From: Bacillota bacterium
GTDB lineage: Bacteria; Armatimonadota; HRBIN16
Assembly: GCA_023511455.1 (NCBI GenBank)
Contig: JAIMBJ010000008.1
Location: 48,967-112,966 of the forward strand
Reading direction: 5' to 3'
DNA: 64,000 bases
Shown here: positions 49,267-58,819 of the stretch, one piece after another
Numbering within the stretch: the first letter of the stretch is position 1
How the letters are laid out: every line of letters begins with the position of its first letter
Notes under the pieces: generated by a model
What the model saw: the letters and a program-made list of their open reading frames with translations, nothing else
Databases searched by the model: none
Told to the model about the DNA's origin: nothing
Translations under genes and position numbers: made by a program

Positions 49267-49803
49267 GTGAAAGGCTTGTCTCGTCTCGTAGCGCTGTGTA
49301 CTCTGGCGCTGACCCTTGGGATTTTCGCAGCACCGCAGGCTCGGGCGCAGTTCGACAACGCCTCAACCGACTTGAGCCTGCGGTTGGGAGCGAACGTGGT
49401 GAACCGCGCGAGCATGCGTGTGGTAGGCGACGTGTGGCTGGCTGTGGGAGCAGATGTGAAGCTGCGCGGCGGCTCGCCTATTGGCGAGGGCGAGCTGTTG
49501 CTGGGCGTGGACTACTACACCCGCAGCAAGGGTGGGCAAACGTCCAGCATCACCGCTGTTACCCTGACGCAGGTGTTCTCGGTAGACCCCTCCGAAAAGT
49601 TCAAGGGCTATATCGGTGTGGGGGCAGGAGTATACGTGCTGAAACCTGCTGGTGTCAGCGCGAAGTCCGTATTCGGTGGAAAGGTCGTGCTTGGCTACGA
49701 CATCAATGAGAGAGTGTTTATCGAGTTCAACTACCACCTCACCGAAAAACAGCAGGATTTCCGCGGCGATAGCACCACCATTCTGGTTGGATACCGACTC
49801 TAA
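49267..49803 (+). CDS. Small outer-membrane beta-barrel-like protein
   Basis: A 178-residue exported protein: signal peptide with ALCTLALTLGIFAAPQARA, then alternating strands (LLLGVDYYTRS, GYIGVGAGVYVL, FIEFNYHLTEK) ending in ILVGYRL. The pattern fits an eight-stranded barrel. GTG 49267 is preferred because AAGGAGG sits seven bases upstream, while the ATG at 49261 directly abuts it. A strong promoter precedes and a terminator follows, so it is probably an abundant single-gene product. Confidence 0.68.
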   Translation: MKGLSRLVALCTLALTLGIFAAPQARAQFDNASTDLSLRLGANVVNRASMRVVGDVWLAVGADVKLRGGSPIGEGELLLGVDYYTRSKGGQTSSITAVTLTQVFSVDPSEKFKGYIGVGAGVYVLKPAGVSAKSVFGGKVVLGYDINERVFIEFNYHLTEKQQDFRGDSTTILVGYRL

Positions 49804-49810
49804 GGCGGCG

Positions 49811-49836
49811 GGGGCGGTAGCATACCGCCCCTTCTT
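49811..49836 (+). terminator. Intrinsic terminator
   Basis: GGGGCGGTA (49811-49819) and TACCGCCCC (49823-49831) pair perfectly around GCA, followed by TTCTT. It ends the outer-membrane protein transcript only 10 bp before the prs-like start. Confidence 0.8.
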
Positions 49837-49845
49837 CATCTCTCC

Positions 49846-50805
49846 ATGAGACAACGTCGTCCTCTGAAACTGTTTGCCGGCAACGGAAACCCCGCTCTGG
49901 CTCAGCGTATCGCCGCTGAACTGGGCATATCGCTGGGCAACCTGATGGTACGCCGTTTTAGCGACGGCGAGGTGCGCGTGGAATGCCATGAGACGGTGCG
50001 CGGGTGTGATGTGTTTGTGATTCAGTCCCTTTGCCCGCCCATCCATGACAACCTGATGGAGCTGCTTATCCTGCTGGATGCTCTGCGGCGAGCTTCTGCG
50101 GCGCGTTTGACGGTGGTGATACCCTACTACGCCTACTCAAGGCAGGAGAAAAAGAACACCCCGCGCGACCCCGTGCCCGCGAAGCTGGTGGCGGATATGC
50201 TCACCACCGCCGGGGCGAATCGCGTCATCACGATGGACCTGCACGCGGAGGCGATTACCGGCTTCTTCCACATCCCGGTGGACGACCTGAGCGCGCTCTC
50301 GCTGCTGGTACACCACTTCGTCCGGCTCCGCGAAGAGAATCTGGTGGTCGTTGCCCCGGACGCCGGAGCGGTACGGCTGGCGCGTGCGGTGGCGCGGAAG
50401 CTGGAGGCACCGCTGGCGGTGGCTTATGCCCGTACCGGGCGTACCGATAACCCGGCGCATATCCGGTTCGCAGGCGACGTGGAAGGCTTGAAACCGCTGG
50501 TTATTGAGGATATGATTGTCACGGGAAAACGGGTAGAATCCTGTGTGAAGGCGTTGATTCGGCAGGGGTGCATCCCTGAGGTGCGGGTAGCTGCCACGCA
50601 TGGCGTGCTGGCGGGCGATGCCAGCCGGCGAGTCATGCAACCGGAGGTGGTGGAACTGGCTATCACCGACACCATCCCCCAGCAGCACCAGCAACCTCGC
50701 GTGACAGTCATATCGACGGCGCACCTTTTTGCTGAGGCGATTCGACGGATATACTTTGACCGAACACTGGATACCATCGTTCTCCCTCAAACGGTGAGAG
50801 ATTGA
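49846..50805 (+). CDS. prs: Ribose-phosphate pyrophosphokinase (divergent)
   Basis: A 319-residue PRPP synthetase that makes phosphoribosyl pyrophosphate from ribose 5-phosphate and ATP. Family marks: FSDGEVRVE, PYYAYSRQEKK, PVPAKLVADMLTTAGANRVI, TMDLHAEAITGFFHIP. The PRPP-binding loop reads VIEDMIVTGKRV instead of the usual DDMIDTGGT: the second conserved Asp is Val and the Gly-Gly is changed. Activity may be altered. No ribosome site precedes ATG 49846, and the start is just past a terminator, so the transcript may be leaderless or rely on read-through. Confidence 0.78.
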   Translation: MRQRRPLKLFAGNGNPALAQRIAAELGISLGNLMVRRFSDGEVRVECHETVRGCDVFVIQSLCPPIHDNLMELLILLDALRRASAARLTVVIPYYAYSRQEKKNTPRDPVPAKLVADMLTTAGANRVITMDLHAEAITGFFHIPVDDLSALSLLVHHFVRLREENLVVVAPDAGAVRLARAVARKLEAPLAVAYARTGRTDNPAHIRFAGDVEGLKPLVIEDMIVTGKRVESCVKALIRQGCIPEVRVAATHGVLAGDASRRVMQPEVVELAITDTIPQQHQQPRVTVISTAHLFAEAIRRIYFDRTLDTIVLPQTVRD

Positions 50806-50822
50806 CAGGGGAGGCAACGTCT

Positions 50823-51119
50823 ATGGCACAGCGTTTGACTCTGGAACAAATAGCGCACGTTGCGAATCTGGCGCGGCTGGCGATGAGCGAAGAGGAGATG
50901 CGCCAGATGGAGAAGCACCTCAACAACCTGATGGCGCAGTTCGAACGCTTGCAGGAGCTCGACACCACCGGTGTGGAGCCGACCGCGCACTCGTTCCCGG
51001 TGTACAACGTGTTCCGCGAGGACGCCGTACAGCCCTCTCTGCCCCACGAGGAGATTCTTGCCAACGCCCCTGACCAGCGCGACGGCTGTTTCATTGTGCC
51101 CATTATTGTAGAGGAGTGA
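50823..51119 (+). CDS. gatC: Asp-tRNA(Asn)/Glu-tRNA(Gln) amidotransferase subunit C
   Basis: The 98-residue small subunit of the GatCAB transamidation complex, which makes Gln-tRNA and/or Asn-tRNA from mischarged precursors. Recognisable pieces are IAHVANLARLAMSEEE, LNNLMAQFERLQELDTTGVE, and the tail LPHEEILANAPDQRDGCFIV. ATG 50823 follows GGGGAGGCAACGTCT. gatA and gatB are not adjacent. rlmN starts 6 bp downstream. Confidence 0.9.
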   Translation: MAQRLTLEQIAHVANLARLAMSEEEMRQMEKHLNNLMAQFERLQELDTTGVEPTAHSFPVYNVFREDAVQPSLPHEEILANAPDQRDGCFIVPIIVEE

Positions 51120-51125
51120 TGCCGA

Positions 51126-52154
51126 ATGCCCGTTCTGCCCGGCGCAACGCGCGAGGAGATACTGCAGGTGGTGCGCGGGTTAGGGCAGCCGGACTACCGC
51201 GCCCAGCAGATAGCCGAATGGGTGTACCGCAAGGGCGCGCACACCTACCAGCAGATGACCAACCTTCCGCAGGGTCTGCGGGATACTATGCCTGACATAC
51301 TGCCCCTCAAAAGGCTGGAAGTCGCTCGCGCCCAGCATTCCGCGGACGGCACTGTGAAGTACCTGTTTGTGCTGGGAGATGGCGAACAGGTGGAAGCGGT
51401 GTATCTGCCCTATGAAGACCGCATTTCGGTATGTATCTCCTCGCAGGTCGGGTGCGCGGCGGGGTGTCGCTTCTGTGCTACTGGACAGATGGGCTTCAGC
51501 CGCAATCTCACCGCCGGCGAGATGGTCGACGAGGTACTCACCATCCAGCAGTCCGCAGGACAGCGCATCAGCCACGTGGTATACATGGGCATGGGTGAGC
51601 CCCTGTGGAACCTGCAGGAGGTGGTGAAGAGCATCCTGCTGCTGAACCGTGAAGTGGGCATTTCGCAAAGGCATATTACCGTTTCTACGGTCGGCGTCGT
51701 ACCCGGTATTTACGAGCTGGCGCAGCATCGCCTGCAGATAACGCTTGCCATCTCGTTGCACGCGCCCGATGATGAACTGAGGAAAAGCATCATGCCCGTC
51801 GGGCGGAAGTGGAAGGTGCGGGAGCTGATCGACGCCGCCCGACATTACACGGAAGTGACGGGACGCAAAGTCACCTTTGAGTATCTGTTGCTTCGCGGCG
51901 TGAACGACGAGCCGCACCATGCGCAGGCACTGGCACAGCTGGTGAAAGGTCTGGTGTGTAACGTGAACCTGATACCGTTTAATCAGGTGGATACGCCCGA
52001 AGGCTTTACCCGCCCCGAGCCGTCGCGTGTGGCTCGATTCCGCAGGGTGCTGGAGGAGGCGGGCATCGCCGTAACACAACGTGTAGAGAAAGGACACGAC
52101 ATTTCCGCCGCATGTGGTCAGTTGAAATTAGAAACGGCGCAGGCGCGCGCCTGA
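51126..52154 (+). CDS. rlmN: 23S rRNA (adenine-2503-C2) methyltransferase RlmN
   Basis: A 342-residue radical SAM enzyme that methylates A2503 of 23S rRNA and A37 of some tRNAs. The cluster is C110-x3-C114-x2-C117 (VGCAAGCRFCATGQMGFSRN), with HVVYMGMGEPLWN following and a C-terminal GHDISAACGQL that holds the second catalytic cysteine (resolving Cys). Usual family length. It shares a transcript with gatC and overlaps the protease gene by 43 bp. Confidence 0.94.
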   Translation: MPVLPGATREEILQVVRGLGQPDYRAQQIAEWVYRKGAHTYQQMTNLPQGLRDTMPDILPLKRLEVARAQHSADGTVKYLFVLGDGEQVEAVYLPYEDRISVCISSQVGCAAGCRFCATGQMGFSRNLTAGEMVDEVLTIQQSAGQRISHVVYMGMGEPLWNLQEVVKSILLLNREVGISQRHITVSTVGVVPGIYELAQHRLQITLAISLHAPDDELRKSIMPVGRKWKVRELIDAARHYTEVTGRKVTFEYLLLRGVNDEPHHAQALAQLVKGLVCNVNLIPFNQVDTPEGFTRPEPSRVARFRRVLEEAGIAVTQRVEKGHDISAACGQLKLETAQARA

Positions 52155-53992
52155 TACGGTTTTCGCCTCTGGTAGCGGTCGCCGCACTGTGGCTTTTGGG
52201 TACGGCGATAGCTGCACTCGCGCAATCGCCCCAAACGCTTCTGCAAAGAGCGGCGTCGGGCTTAGCTGTGCCGACATCGCCAGCCGTGCGCCTGCAGGGC
52301 ACGGTGCAGGTGTTCTACCCGATGAGCAATACGGGCACCATCACGCTGATGGAGGACGGTGACAGGTTTCACGCCCTCCTGCATGTAGGCGGTGTGGATA
52401 GCGAGAGTGCATACGATGCACGTGCCGGCGTCGGATGGCGCAGACAGCATGGGCTGGTTCTTCCTCTCGAATCAGGCAACGTACAACCACCCGAACGGCT
52501 TTCTCTGCTGCGCCTGCGCAAGGTGATGTTTGAAGGGGCAAGCGGTAGTCTGGGCGTGATAGACTGTGGTACCTGCACCTTACCCGATGGGCGGCAGGCA
52601 CGGTGGCTGAAAGTGGTTGCGCACACGGGCACTCCGTGGGATATCTACTGCGACTCCGAAGGTAGCCTGATAGCATGGGGTTACCACGAGAGCGACGACC
52701 TGCGCCGCCGCCCGACTCAGTTCGTCGTGATACCCACCGGCTGGAAAGAGCAGGACGGCGTCCGCTTGCCTGTGGATCTGAAGCTATACGAAGACGAACG
52801 CCACACGCAGACGATACGCTGGGAGCGCAGTGAACCTCTGCCGAGGGAAGTGCTGCAATCGAAACTCCGAGCGCCGGCTTCCCTGCCTGCGCCTGCCGGG
52901 TTGCCCGTTACCCTGCCCGTTCGCTTCTCCCAGCGCGAGATATTCGTGGAGGTGAAGCTGAATGGGCGCGAATACCTGATGATGCTGGACACGGGTGCAG
53001 GCATCACCGTCGTGGACCAGCCGGTGGCAGAAGCACTGCGCCTGCCGCCGGGCGAGACATTTAACCTGCTTGGCGCGAGCGGACCAGGCGCAGCTTCGGT
53101 GACCAGGCTGGCAAGCCTGCAGATGGGCAGTGTCACCTTGCGAGATGTGCAGGTAGCGGTAACCGACCTGGGGCTGATACGCCTTATCGGCGGCAGTCGG
53201 TTTGGGGGAATACTCGGCTTCAACGCGCTGAACCGGTTTCGCGTGACGGTCGATTATCACCGGCGCACGGTGACTCTGGAGAGACCGGGTGGTGAATTAC
53301 CTCCGGGCAGAGCGATAACCACTGAGTTTTTTGGTGCGACACCGATGCTGGAGGTGGAGGTCGAGGACATCGGCAAAGTGCCGATGTTGCTGGACACCGG
53401 CGCGGCAATGAGCATTCTGCCCGCAGAGTCGGGTCAGCAGTGGCAACCTTACCGCCCGGCATCGCTGGGGCTGACGCTGGGAGTGGGTGGGGCAGGGAAT
53501 GTTCCCCGTGCAGCTCGCGCCGGTTTCGTCCATCTCGCCGGGGAGACCATCCGCGGCGTCACGCTGATGTTCTCCTCGCCAGCCCCGAAAGGCGCGCCGG
53601 TACAAATACTCTCGGAGGCGGGCTTCGGCTTGCTGGGCAATAACCTGCTTCGCCATTTCCGACTCACCATCGACTACCCCATGCGCACGGTGGTATTGCA
53701 GCGAATGCCCCAGCCTGCGCCAATGGACGACGCCGCGACGGTGGGCATCGTGCTGGACCTGACGGCGGAGAGCGCGAAGGTTGCGGGAGTAACCCCGCTT
53801 TCCGCCGCGTGGGAAGCAGGCGTGGAGCGGGGGGATGAGGTACTGGCGGTGGACGGACGTTCCACCAGAGGCGTGCCACCTTCCGAAGTGCAAAAGTGGC
53901 TGACGGGCGCAGAGGGAACGCTCAAGCGCATTCTCCTGCAGCGTGGCTCAAAGCGCTGGCAGGTGCGGCTCCAGTGCCAGCCGATGTTTTAG
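52112..53992 (+). CDS. Secreted double retropepsin-like protease with PDZ domain
   Basis: A 626-residue exported protein. A signal segment (VAVAALWLLGTAIAALA) precedes a ~230-residue N-terminal domain of unknown fold, then two retropepsin-like aspartyl protease domains with catalytic MMLDTGAG (~290) and MLLDTGAA (~430), and a C-terminal PDZ domain (AAWEAGVERGDEVLAVDGR). Two DTGA halves in one chain suggest a pseudo-dimer, as in pepsin, rather than two homodimers. It starts inside rlmN; no later start would keep the signal peptide. Confidence 0.82.
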   Translation: MWSVEIRNGAGARLIRFSPLVAVAALWLLGTAIAALAQSPQTLLQRAASGLAVPTSPAVRLQGTVQVFYPMSNTGTITLMEDGDRFHALLHVGGVDSESAYDARAGVGWRRQHGLVLPLESGNVQPPERLSLLRLRKVMFEGASGSLGVIDCGTCTLPDGRQARWLKVVAHTGTPWDIYCDSEGSLIAWGYHESDDLRRRPTQFVVIPTGWKEQDGVRLPVDLKLYEDERHTQTIRWERSEPLPREVLQSKLRAPASLPAPAGLPVTLPVRFSQREIFVEVKLNGREYLMMLDTGAGITVVDQPVAEALRLPPGETFNLLGASGPGAASVTRLASLQMGSVTLRDVQVAVTDLGLIRLIGGSRFGGILGFNALNRFRVTVDYHRRTVTLERPGGELPPGRAITTEFFGATPMLEVEVEDIGKVPMLLDTGAAMSILPAESGQQWQPYRPASLGLTLGVGGAGNVPRAARAGFVHLAGETIRGVTLMFSSPAPKGAPVQILSEAGFGLLGNNLLRHFRLTIDYPMRTVVLQRMPQPAPMDDAATVGIVLDLTAESAKVAGVTPLSAAWEAGVERGDEVLAVDGRSTRGVPPSEVQKWLTGAEGTLKRILLQRGSKRWQVRLQCQPMF

Positions 53993-54000
53993 AAGTTTGT

Positions 54001-54966
54001 CTATAGACCAGACTTCCTCAACACGAACACCCCCGAATCCGCTTCCCCTGTCCGGTTCAGCTGGTCGGTCAGGCGGGCGAACTCGCGCCACTGGGCGGGG
54101 GAGTGCAGCTCGGGGCGGTGTTGGCTGCCGATGATGCCCTTGCGATAGAGCTCGCTGGCGTGCAGGTGCAACGGCAAGGCGTCGAATCCGGCGTACTCCA
54201 CCCTGTATCCGCACCGCTCCACCAGAGCCTTCATGCCCTGTACCGAGGGGATACTGAGGTGGCGCGGGGCGTCCAGCTGGAACCAGTCGGTACCGTAGTG
54301 CTTCCAGTGGTACGACCCCGCCAGCGGCAACCGCACGAGTATCCTGCCGTCGGGCTTCAGCAGCTGCTTTGCCAGCGAGAGTTCGCCTTCGGGGTCGGGT
54401 ACATGCTCCAGCACGTGATGGTACATCACTACGTCGTATGGGGGTGGTTGCGCTTCTATGTGCTCGCGAAGGGTGCGCCGATACACGCGAACCCTGCCCC
54501 CGATGGGCTGTTCGGAAGGATAAAAGGGGTCGATGCCTTCCACGTTCCTGAAACCCACCTGATGCATGATGAGCAATAGCAAGCCACTGCCGCAGCCGAC
54601 ATCCAGCACGCGCGCATCGGGCAACAGATTCAGCAGGCGGATACTGCGCACGCGCGGGTCCTGCTGGGGATGCACCAGCAACACCAGTTTGCCCAGCAAC
54701 CCCTTTCCCGTGGCTACCGTGCGGTCGCGCCATGTGCGGATGATGCCCAGCAGGCCTCGATAGTAGGCGTCCGGTAAGGTATTGTAGGCATCGTATTCGC
54801 GTGGATAGTAGCGTTGCAGGTCATCGGGAGGCTGAAGCATCTGCAGAGAGCCACATGCGCCACACTCCGCGTACTCCCACTCTCCCTCCATGCCAAACAG
54901 GCGCTCCCGCGCGGTGAAGGTGCGCGCTGCGGTTGTAGTATGACACCAGAGGCATCGATAGGTCAT
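54001..54966 (-). CDS. SAM-dependent methyltransferase with N-terminal zinc-binding motif
   Basis: A 321-residue class I methyltransferase. The N-terminus has two CxxC pairs (CLWCH, CGACGSL), probably binding zinc. The SAM-binding motif I is LDVGCGSGLLLL at ~120, with YHHVLEHVPDPEGEL downstream. This layout is common among methyltransferases in cell-surface glycan clusters; substrate unknown. It converges on the protease gene with an 8-bp gap. Confidence 0.82.
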   Translation of the reverse strand: MTYRCLWCHTTTAARTFTARERLFGMEGEWEYAECGACGSLQMLQPPDDLQRYYPREYDAYNTLPDAYYRGLLGIIRTWRDRTVATGKGLLGKLVLLVHPQQDPRVRSIRLLNLLPDARVLDVGCGSGLLLLIMHQVGFRNVEGIDPFYPSEQPIGGRVRVYRRTLREHIEAQPPPYDVVMYHHVLEHVPDPEGELSLAKQLLKPDGRILVRLPLAGSYHWKHYGTDWFQLDAPRHLSIPSVQGMKALVERCGYRVEYAGFDALPLHLHASELYRKGIIGSQHRPELHSPAQWREFARLTDQLNRTGEADSGVFVLRKSGL

Positions 54967-55079
54967 CAGAAACGCTAGCCCTGCCCTTTCTCAGTCAGCA
55001 CGATATCGATGGTAACACCGGCCCCTGCAAACGTCAAGCAGGAGCTTGTCTATACACCGCGAACCGGAAGGATATAAAG

Positions 55080-56990
55080 ATGCGGAGAGTGGTCATCATG
55101 ATGCTGACGTGCCTGCTTCTGGTAGCAGCAGTTCACGCTGCGCCGAAGGTGGAACTGATTGGTCAACCATGCCGTGCGAAGAACGTACTGGCAGCGCGCT
55201 ATGTGATTGCTCCCGATGGTAAGGAGTGGTTCGTGCTCACCAACATGAACGAGGCGGCAGGCATGGAACTGCTCTTTATCGATTTTCGAAGCAATACAGG
55301 ACAGGCAATCCGTGCTCCGGCAGGAGCAGGCTCCTGGGCACTGCTGCAGGTTCCGGGCAACCGTCTCATTGTGGGTACGTTCTACGACGGCGTGTTCATG
55401 GTGTTCGACCTGCAGCGGATGGAGTTTGTGAAGGTCGCGGACTTTCCGGGAGAAAGCTACATCTGGAATCTGGCGTTAGGAGCCGACGGGCGTGTGTACG
55501 GCGGAACCTATCCGGGCGGCAAGCTCGGCGCACTGGACCTGAATACTTACACGGTGGAAGACTGCGGTGCGCCCGCGTCTCCGAACATGTACCTGCGATA
55601 TGTGTCCGCCCTGCCCGACGGACGCATCCTGTGCGACTTCGGCATGGAGAAGCCTGTCAACCTGATTTACGATCCGCGCACGAAGAGGTTTGAGCAGACT
55701 CCCCCTGTGCTGCAGGGCGTCAGCCGTGGCGTATCGTGGAACGGTTATTTCCTCGCCGGTTCGCGGGTGCTGGACGGCAAAACGCTACAGCCTGTGGAAC
55801 CGCCGTTCCCCCTACCGCCAGGCGAGGGCGGTTGGGCAGTGGATGTGAACCTGACTACCGACGAAGTGCTGTATCTGCGACAGGGCAGCGCCGTTTACCG
55901 GTATATGAAAGACGATGAAAAACCGCAGTTGCTTGCCTCTGTAGATTTACGCGGCGGCGGAATCTACGCCGCTACCGCCAAAGGCGAACTGCTCGGTGTA
56001 CGCGGGCAGGACTACTTCGTCATTCAGCCGGGCGACGCGCAGGTCGCTCTCAAGCCGATACCGGTGGACTCCGCCCCACGTCCGACACTGTTTCTGCGTC
56101 TGGACAGCAAAGGCAGGTTATGGGGCGGTCCGCACTTCGGGCAGACGCTCTTCTGGATGGATACCCGCACCCGACAAACGGTGAACACAGGCACCATCTG
56201 TAACGCGGGGGGCGAGGTATACGATGTGGCTTTCGTGAACGACAAGGTGTACGCGGTTGCCTACGCGGGCGGCGACATTGTGCAGTACGATCCTGAATCT
56301 CCCTGGGACCAGTGGAACAACGTCAATCCGCGTGTGATAGCCAGTGTGGGCGAAAAAGGCTATATCCGCCCTACCGCGGGAGTAGTCGCTGCGACCGATG
56401 GACGACTGTATTCCGGCTGGATGGCAAAATACGGTGTGTACGGGGGAGCAGTGGTCATTACCGACCCTGCAACCGGACAAACCCAGCTCATCGAAAACCC
56501 GCTGGGTGCGCAGGCAGTGGAAGGGCTGGCGGTGGACGAGCATTTTATCTATGTCGGAACTTCGCTGGGCGCGAACGGCTTGCCCAACAAGAGCGGGGAG
56601 TGGGCACGATTCGGCATGATCGATAAGGCGACGCAAAAGGTGGTGTTCCGGCACGAGTTTGAAGGAGCATCCGGCGTGCGCACCTTCTGGCTGGATACGC
56701 GCACGAAGCGGCTGGCTTTTTCGGTGGACGGGAAACTGCACCTTTTCAATACTGCCACCCGCGAGTTTGCACCGGTCTCAAGCCCGCCCAAAGTGGGCAG
56801 CCGCATCATCGGGCTGGGCGACGGCAGGGCGTACTACGGTAGCGGAAAGACGATAGTGCAGGTAGACATGAACACCGGCGCCACCGAGACCGTTGTGGAA
56901 CTGCCCGCTGGTGTGTCGAATGTAGCCGTCGAGCAAGACGGCACCCTGTATGCGTCCTGTGGCGCAGATATCTATCGCATCAGGAGGTAG
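55080..56990 (+). CDS. Secreted beta-propeller protein of unknown function
   Basis: A 636-residue exported protein with a signal peptide (MLTCLLLVAAVHA) and repeated propeller-type strands (GADGRVYGGTYPGGKLGALD, NDKVYAVAYAGGDIVQYD, ATDGRLYSGWMAKYGVYGG). There are no catalytic motifs I recognise. It resembles YVTN/NHL-type ligand-binding propellers. The downstream deacetylase-like gene starts 2 bp after its stop, so the two are one unit. GGAAGGAT precedes ATG 55080. Confidence 0.65.
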   Translation: MRRVVIMMLTCLLLVAAVHAAPKVELIGQPCRAKNVLAARYVIAPDGKEWFVLTNMNEAAGMELLFIDFRSNTGQAIRAPAGAGSWALLQVPGNRLIVGTFYDGVFMVFDLQRMEFVKVADFPGESYIWNLALGADGRVYGGTYPGGKLGALDLNTYTVEDCGAPASPNMYLRYVSALPDGRILCDFGMEKPVNLIYDPRTKRFEQTPPVLQGVSRGVSWNGYFLAGSRVLDGKTLQPVEPPFPLPPGEGGWAVDVNLTTDEVLYLRQGSAVYRYMKDDEKPQLLASVDLRGGGIYAATAKGELLGVRGQDYFVIQPGDAQVALKPIPVDSAPRPTLFLRLDSKGRLWGGPHFGQTLFWMDTRTRQTVNTGTICNAGGEVYDVAFVNDKVYAVAYAGGDIVQYDPESPWDQWNNVNPRVIASVGEKGYIRPTAGVVAATDGRLYSGWMAKYGVYGGAVVITDPATGQTQLIENPLGAQAVEGLAVDEHFIYVGTSLGANGLPNKSGEWARFGMIDKATQKVVFRHEFEGASGVRTFWLDTRTKRLAFSVDGKLHLFNTATREFAPVSSPPKVGSRIIGLGDGRAYYGSGKTIVQVDMNTGATETVVELPAGVSNVAVEQDGTLYASCGADIYRIRR

Positions 56991-56992
56991 CC

Positions 56993-58765
56993 ATGCAGTT
57001 TACAGAAACGCTCCCATCTCCTGTGGGCGTGTGTGTGTTGCCGCCGCGCCCACGTAACGCCGCACGCACCGTCAGCTATGGTCACTATCTGCACGAGATA
57101 CTCACTCACGCCGGTTTGTGTTACCAGACCATCCCGTCCGATACGCTGGAGCAGATTCTGCCTGACGTGCGCGTGCTGGTGACGGTCGGCGATACGGCTT
57201 TGCCCGAAACCACCATCGATGCCCTGTCTCGCTGGGTGGAAGGGGGCGGGATGTGGCTGGCGATTGGAGGCACCGCGGGCGCGCCTGCGCTTTTTGGGGT
57301 CAGGGAGGAATCGGCAACCTACTCCGGCTGGGGAGCCAGCATGGGTACGCTGGGCGAAGGCTATCTGCAGGTCAAGACCGCCGACCATCCCGTGCTGGCG
57401 CATGTCCCTGTGCCTCTGCACTTTTTCAACGGCGTGCCCGTACATGCAAGCATCGGCATTGCTCACGCGGGCGTGCTGGATGCACACCAGAGAAGAACGT
57501 CTCGCGCGGCGGTGGTGGAAAGGCGTGTGGGCAACGGACGATGCCTGCTGATTGCGCCGGATGTCACAGGCACGGTGGTGCGCATCCAGCAGGGCGTGGC
57601 GGTGACGCGCGACGGCATCTCCGCGCCCGATGGCACTGCACCCATCTGCGATGATATGCTGAAAAGCAGCGACGGCGCGGTGCTGGACTGGTGGTTTGAC
57701 CGCCAGGCGGTGGAAGGGGTATCCGGCTTTCATGCCTTCCTGCACCCCATCGCGGACATCTGGAGGGAGATGGTCATCCGCGCGATACTGTATCTGATGC
57801 AGATACGCAAAGTGGTGTTGCCGATACTGTGGCTTTACCCGCGCAATCTGCCTGCCCTGGCGCATTTATCGCATGATACCGACGTCAACGAGCCCGCCAA
57901 AGCAGAACAGATGCTGCAGGTGCTTCAGCAGGCAAGAATACATTCGACGTGGTGTGTCATCCTGCCCGGTTACCCTGCGGAGATTATCGCCCGCATCAAT
58001 GAGGAAGGTCACGAGCTGGCGATGCATTACGACGCGGTCGAAGAGGGCAGTATCTGGAATGAGGGCGCATTTCACGAACAGTGGCGGCAGCTGCGCTGGC
58101 TTTTCGGCGGCAAGCACATTACCACCAACAAGAATCACTACCTGCGCTGGGAGGGCGATACCGAGTTCTTCGAATGGTGCCAGCGGCGAGGGGTTCAGTT
58201 AGACCAGTCGAAGGGACCCTCCAAAACGGGTGAAGCGGGCTTCAACTTCGGCACGTGCCATCCGTACTTTCCTGTGGACCCGCGAGGCAGAGCGATAGAC
58301 GTGCTGGAACTGCCAACCCTCACGCAGGACCTGAACGTGTTTGCCCCGGATGCCCTGCTCGATCCCTTACTGAAAGCGGTGGAGCGGCACCACGGCGTCC
58401 TGCATCTGCTTTTCCATCCCGCCCATGTGGATAAGCAGGGCATTGCCGAGACCATCCTGCACTCTATCCGCACCGCGCAGGAGCGAGGCATGGAATGGTG
58501 GACAGCACGACGAATCAACGAATGGGAACGCGCCCGCCGGACGGTGCGGTGGCTGGCTTACCAGCAACAGGATAGCGCGCTTGTGGTGCGTGTGCGCAGT
58601 GAGACGCCGTTACACGAAGCAACTTTGCTGTTTACCGGGGAACACGCGGAGGTGAACGCGGACGCAGAGACGCCCCTGCGTGTACAGCGCACGGAACGCT
58701 GGGGTTTTGCGATGACAGCGGTAACACTCAACCTGCACGGCGAGGTGACCTTGCGTTTACGGTAA
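56993..58765 (+). CDS. Polysaccharide deacetylase-like protein
   Basis: A 590-residue protein. Residues ~1-270 have a glutamine-amidotransferase-like fold (VLVTVGDTALPETTIDALSR, WVEGGGMWLAIGG). From ~290 a NodB-like barrel begins with LSHDTDVNEPAKAEQML (the metal-binding Asp and His of deacetylases) and continues EEGHELAMHYDA. Such proteins remove acetyl groups from surface or dietary polysaccharides. No signal peptide is seen. AGGAGG lies five bases before ATG 56993. It is coupled to the propeller gene upstream. Confidence 0.65.
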   Translation: MQFTETLPSPVGVCVLPPRPRNAARTVSYGHYLHEILTHAGLCYQTIPSDTLEQILPDVRVLVTVGDTALPETTIDALSRWVEGGGMWLAIGGTAGAPALFGVREESATYSGWGASMGTLGEGYLQVKTADHPVLAHVPVPLHFFNGVPVHASIGIAHAGVLDAHQRRTSRAAVVERRVGNGRCLLIAPDVTGTVVRIQQGVAVTRDGISAPDGTAPICDDMLKSSDGAVLDWWFDRQAVEGVSGFHAFLHPIADIWREMVIRAILYLMQIRKVVLPILWLYPRNLPALAHLSHDTDVNEPAKAEQMLQVLQQARIHSTWCVILPGYPAEIIARINEEGHELAMHYDAVEEGSIWNEGAFHEQWRQLRWLFGGKHITTNKNHYLRWEGDTEFFEWCQRRGVQLDQSKGPSKTGEAGFNFGTCHPYFPVDPRGRAIDVLELPTLTQDLNVFAPDALLDPLLKAVERHHGVLHLLFHPAHVDKQGIAETILHSIRTAQERGMEWWTARRINEWERARRTVRWLAYQQQDSALVVRVRSETPLHEATLLFTGEHAEVNADAETPLRVQRTERWGFAMTAVTLNLHGEVTLRLR

Positions 58766-58819
58766 GAGGCGTTTCTTCACATGGTCTCGGCGTGAGACTG
58801 TCTAAAGGGGGATGTAACC

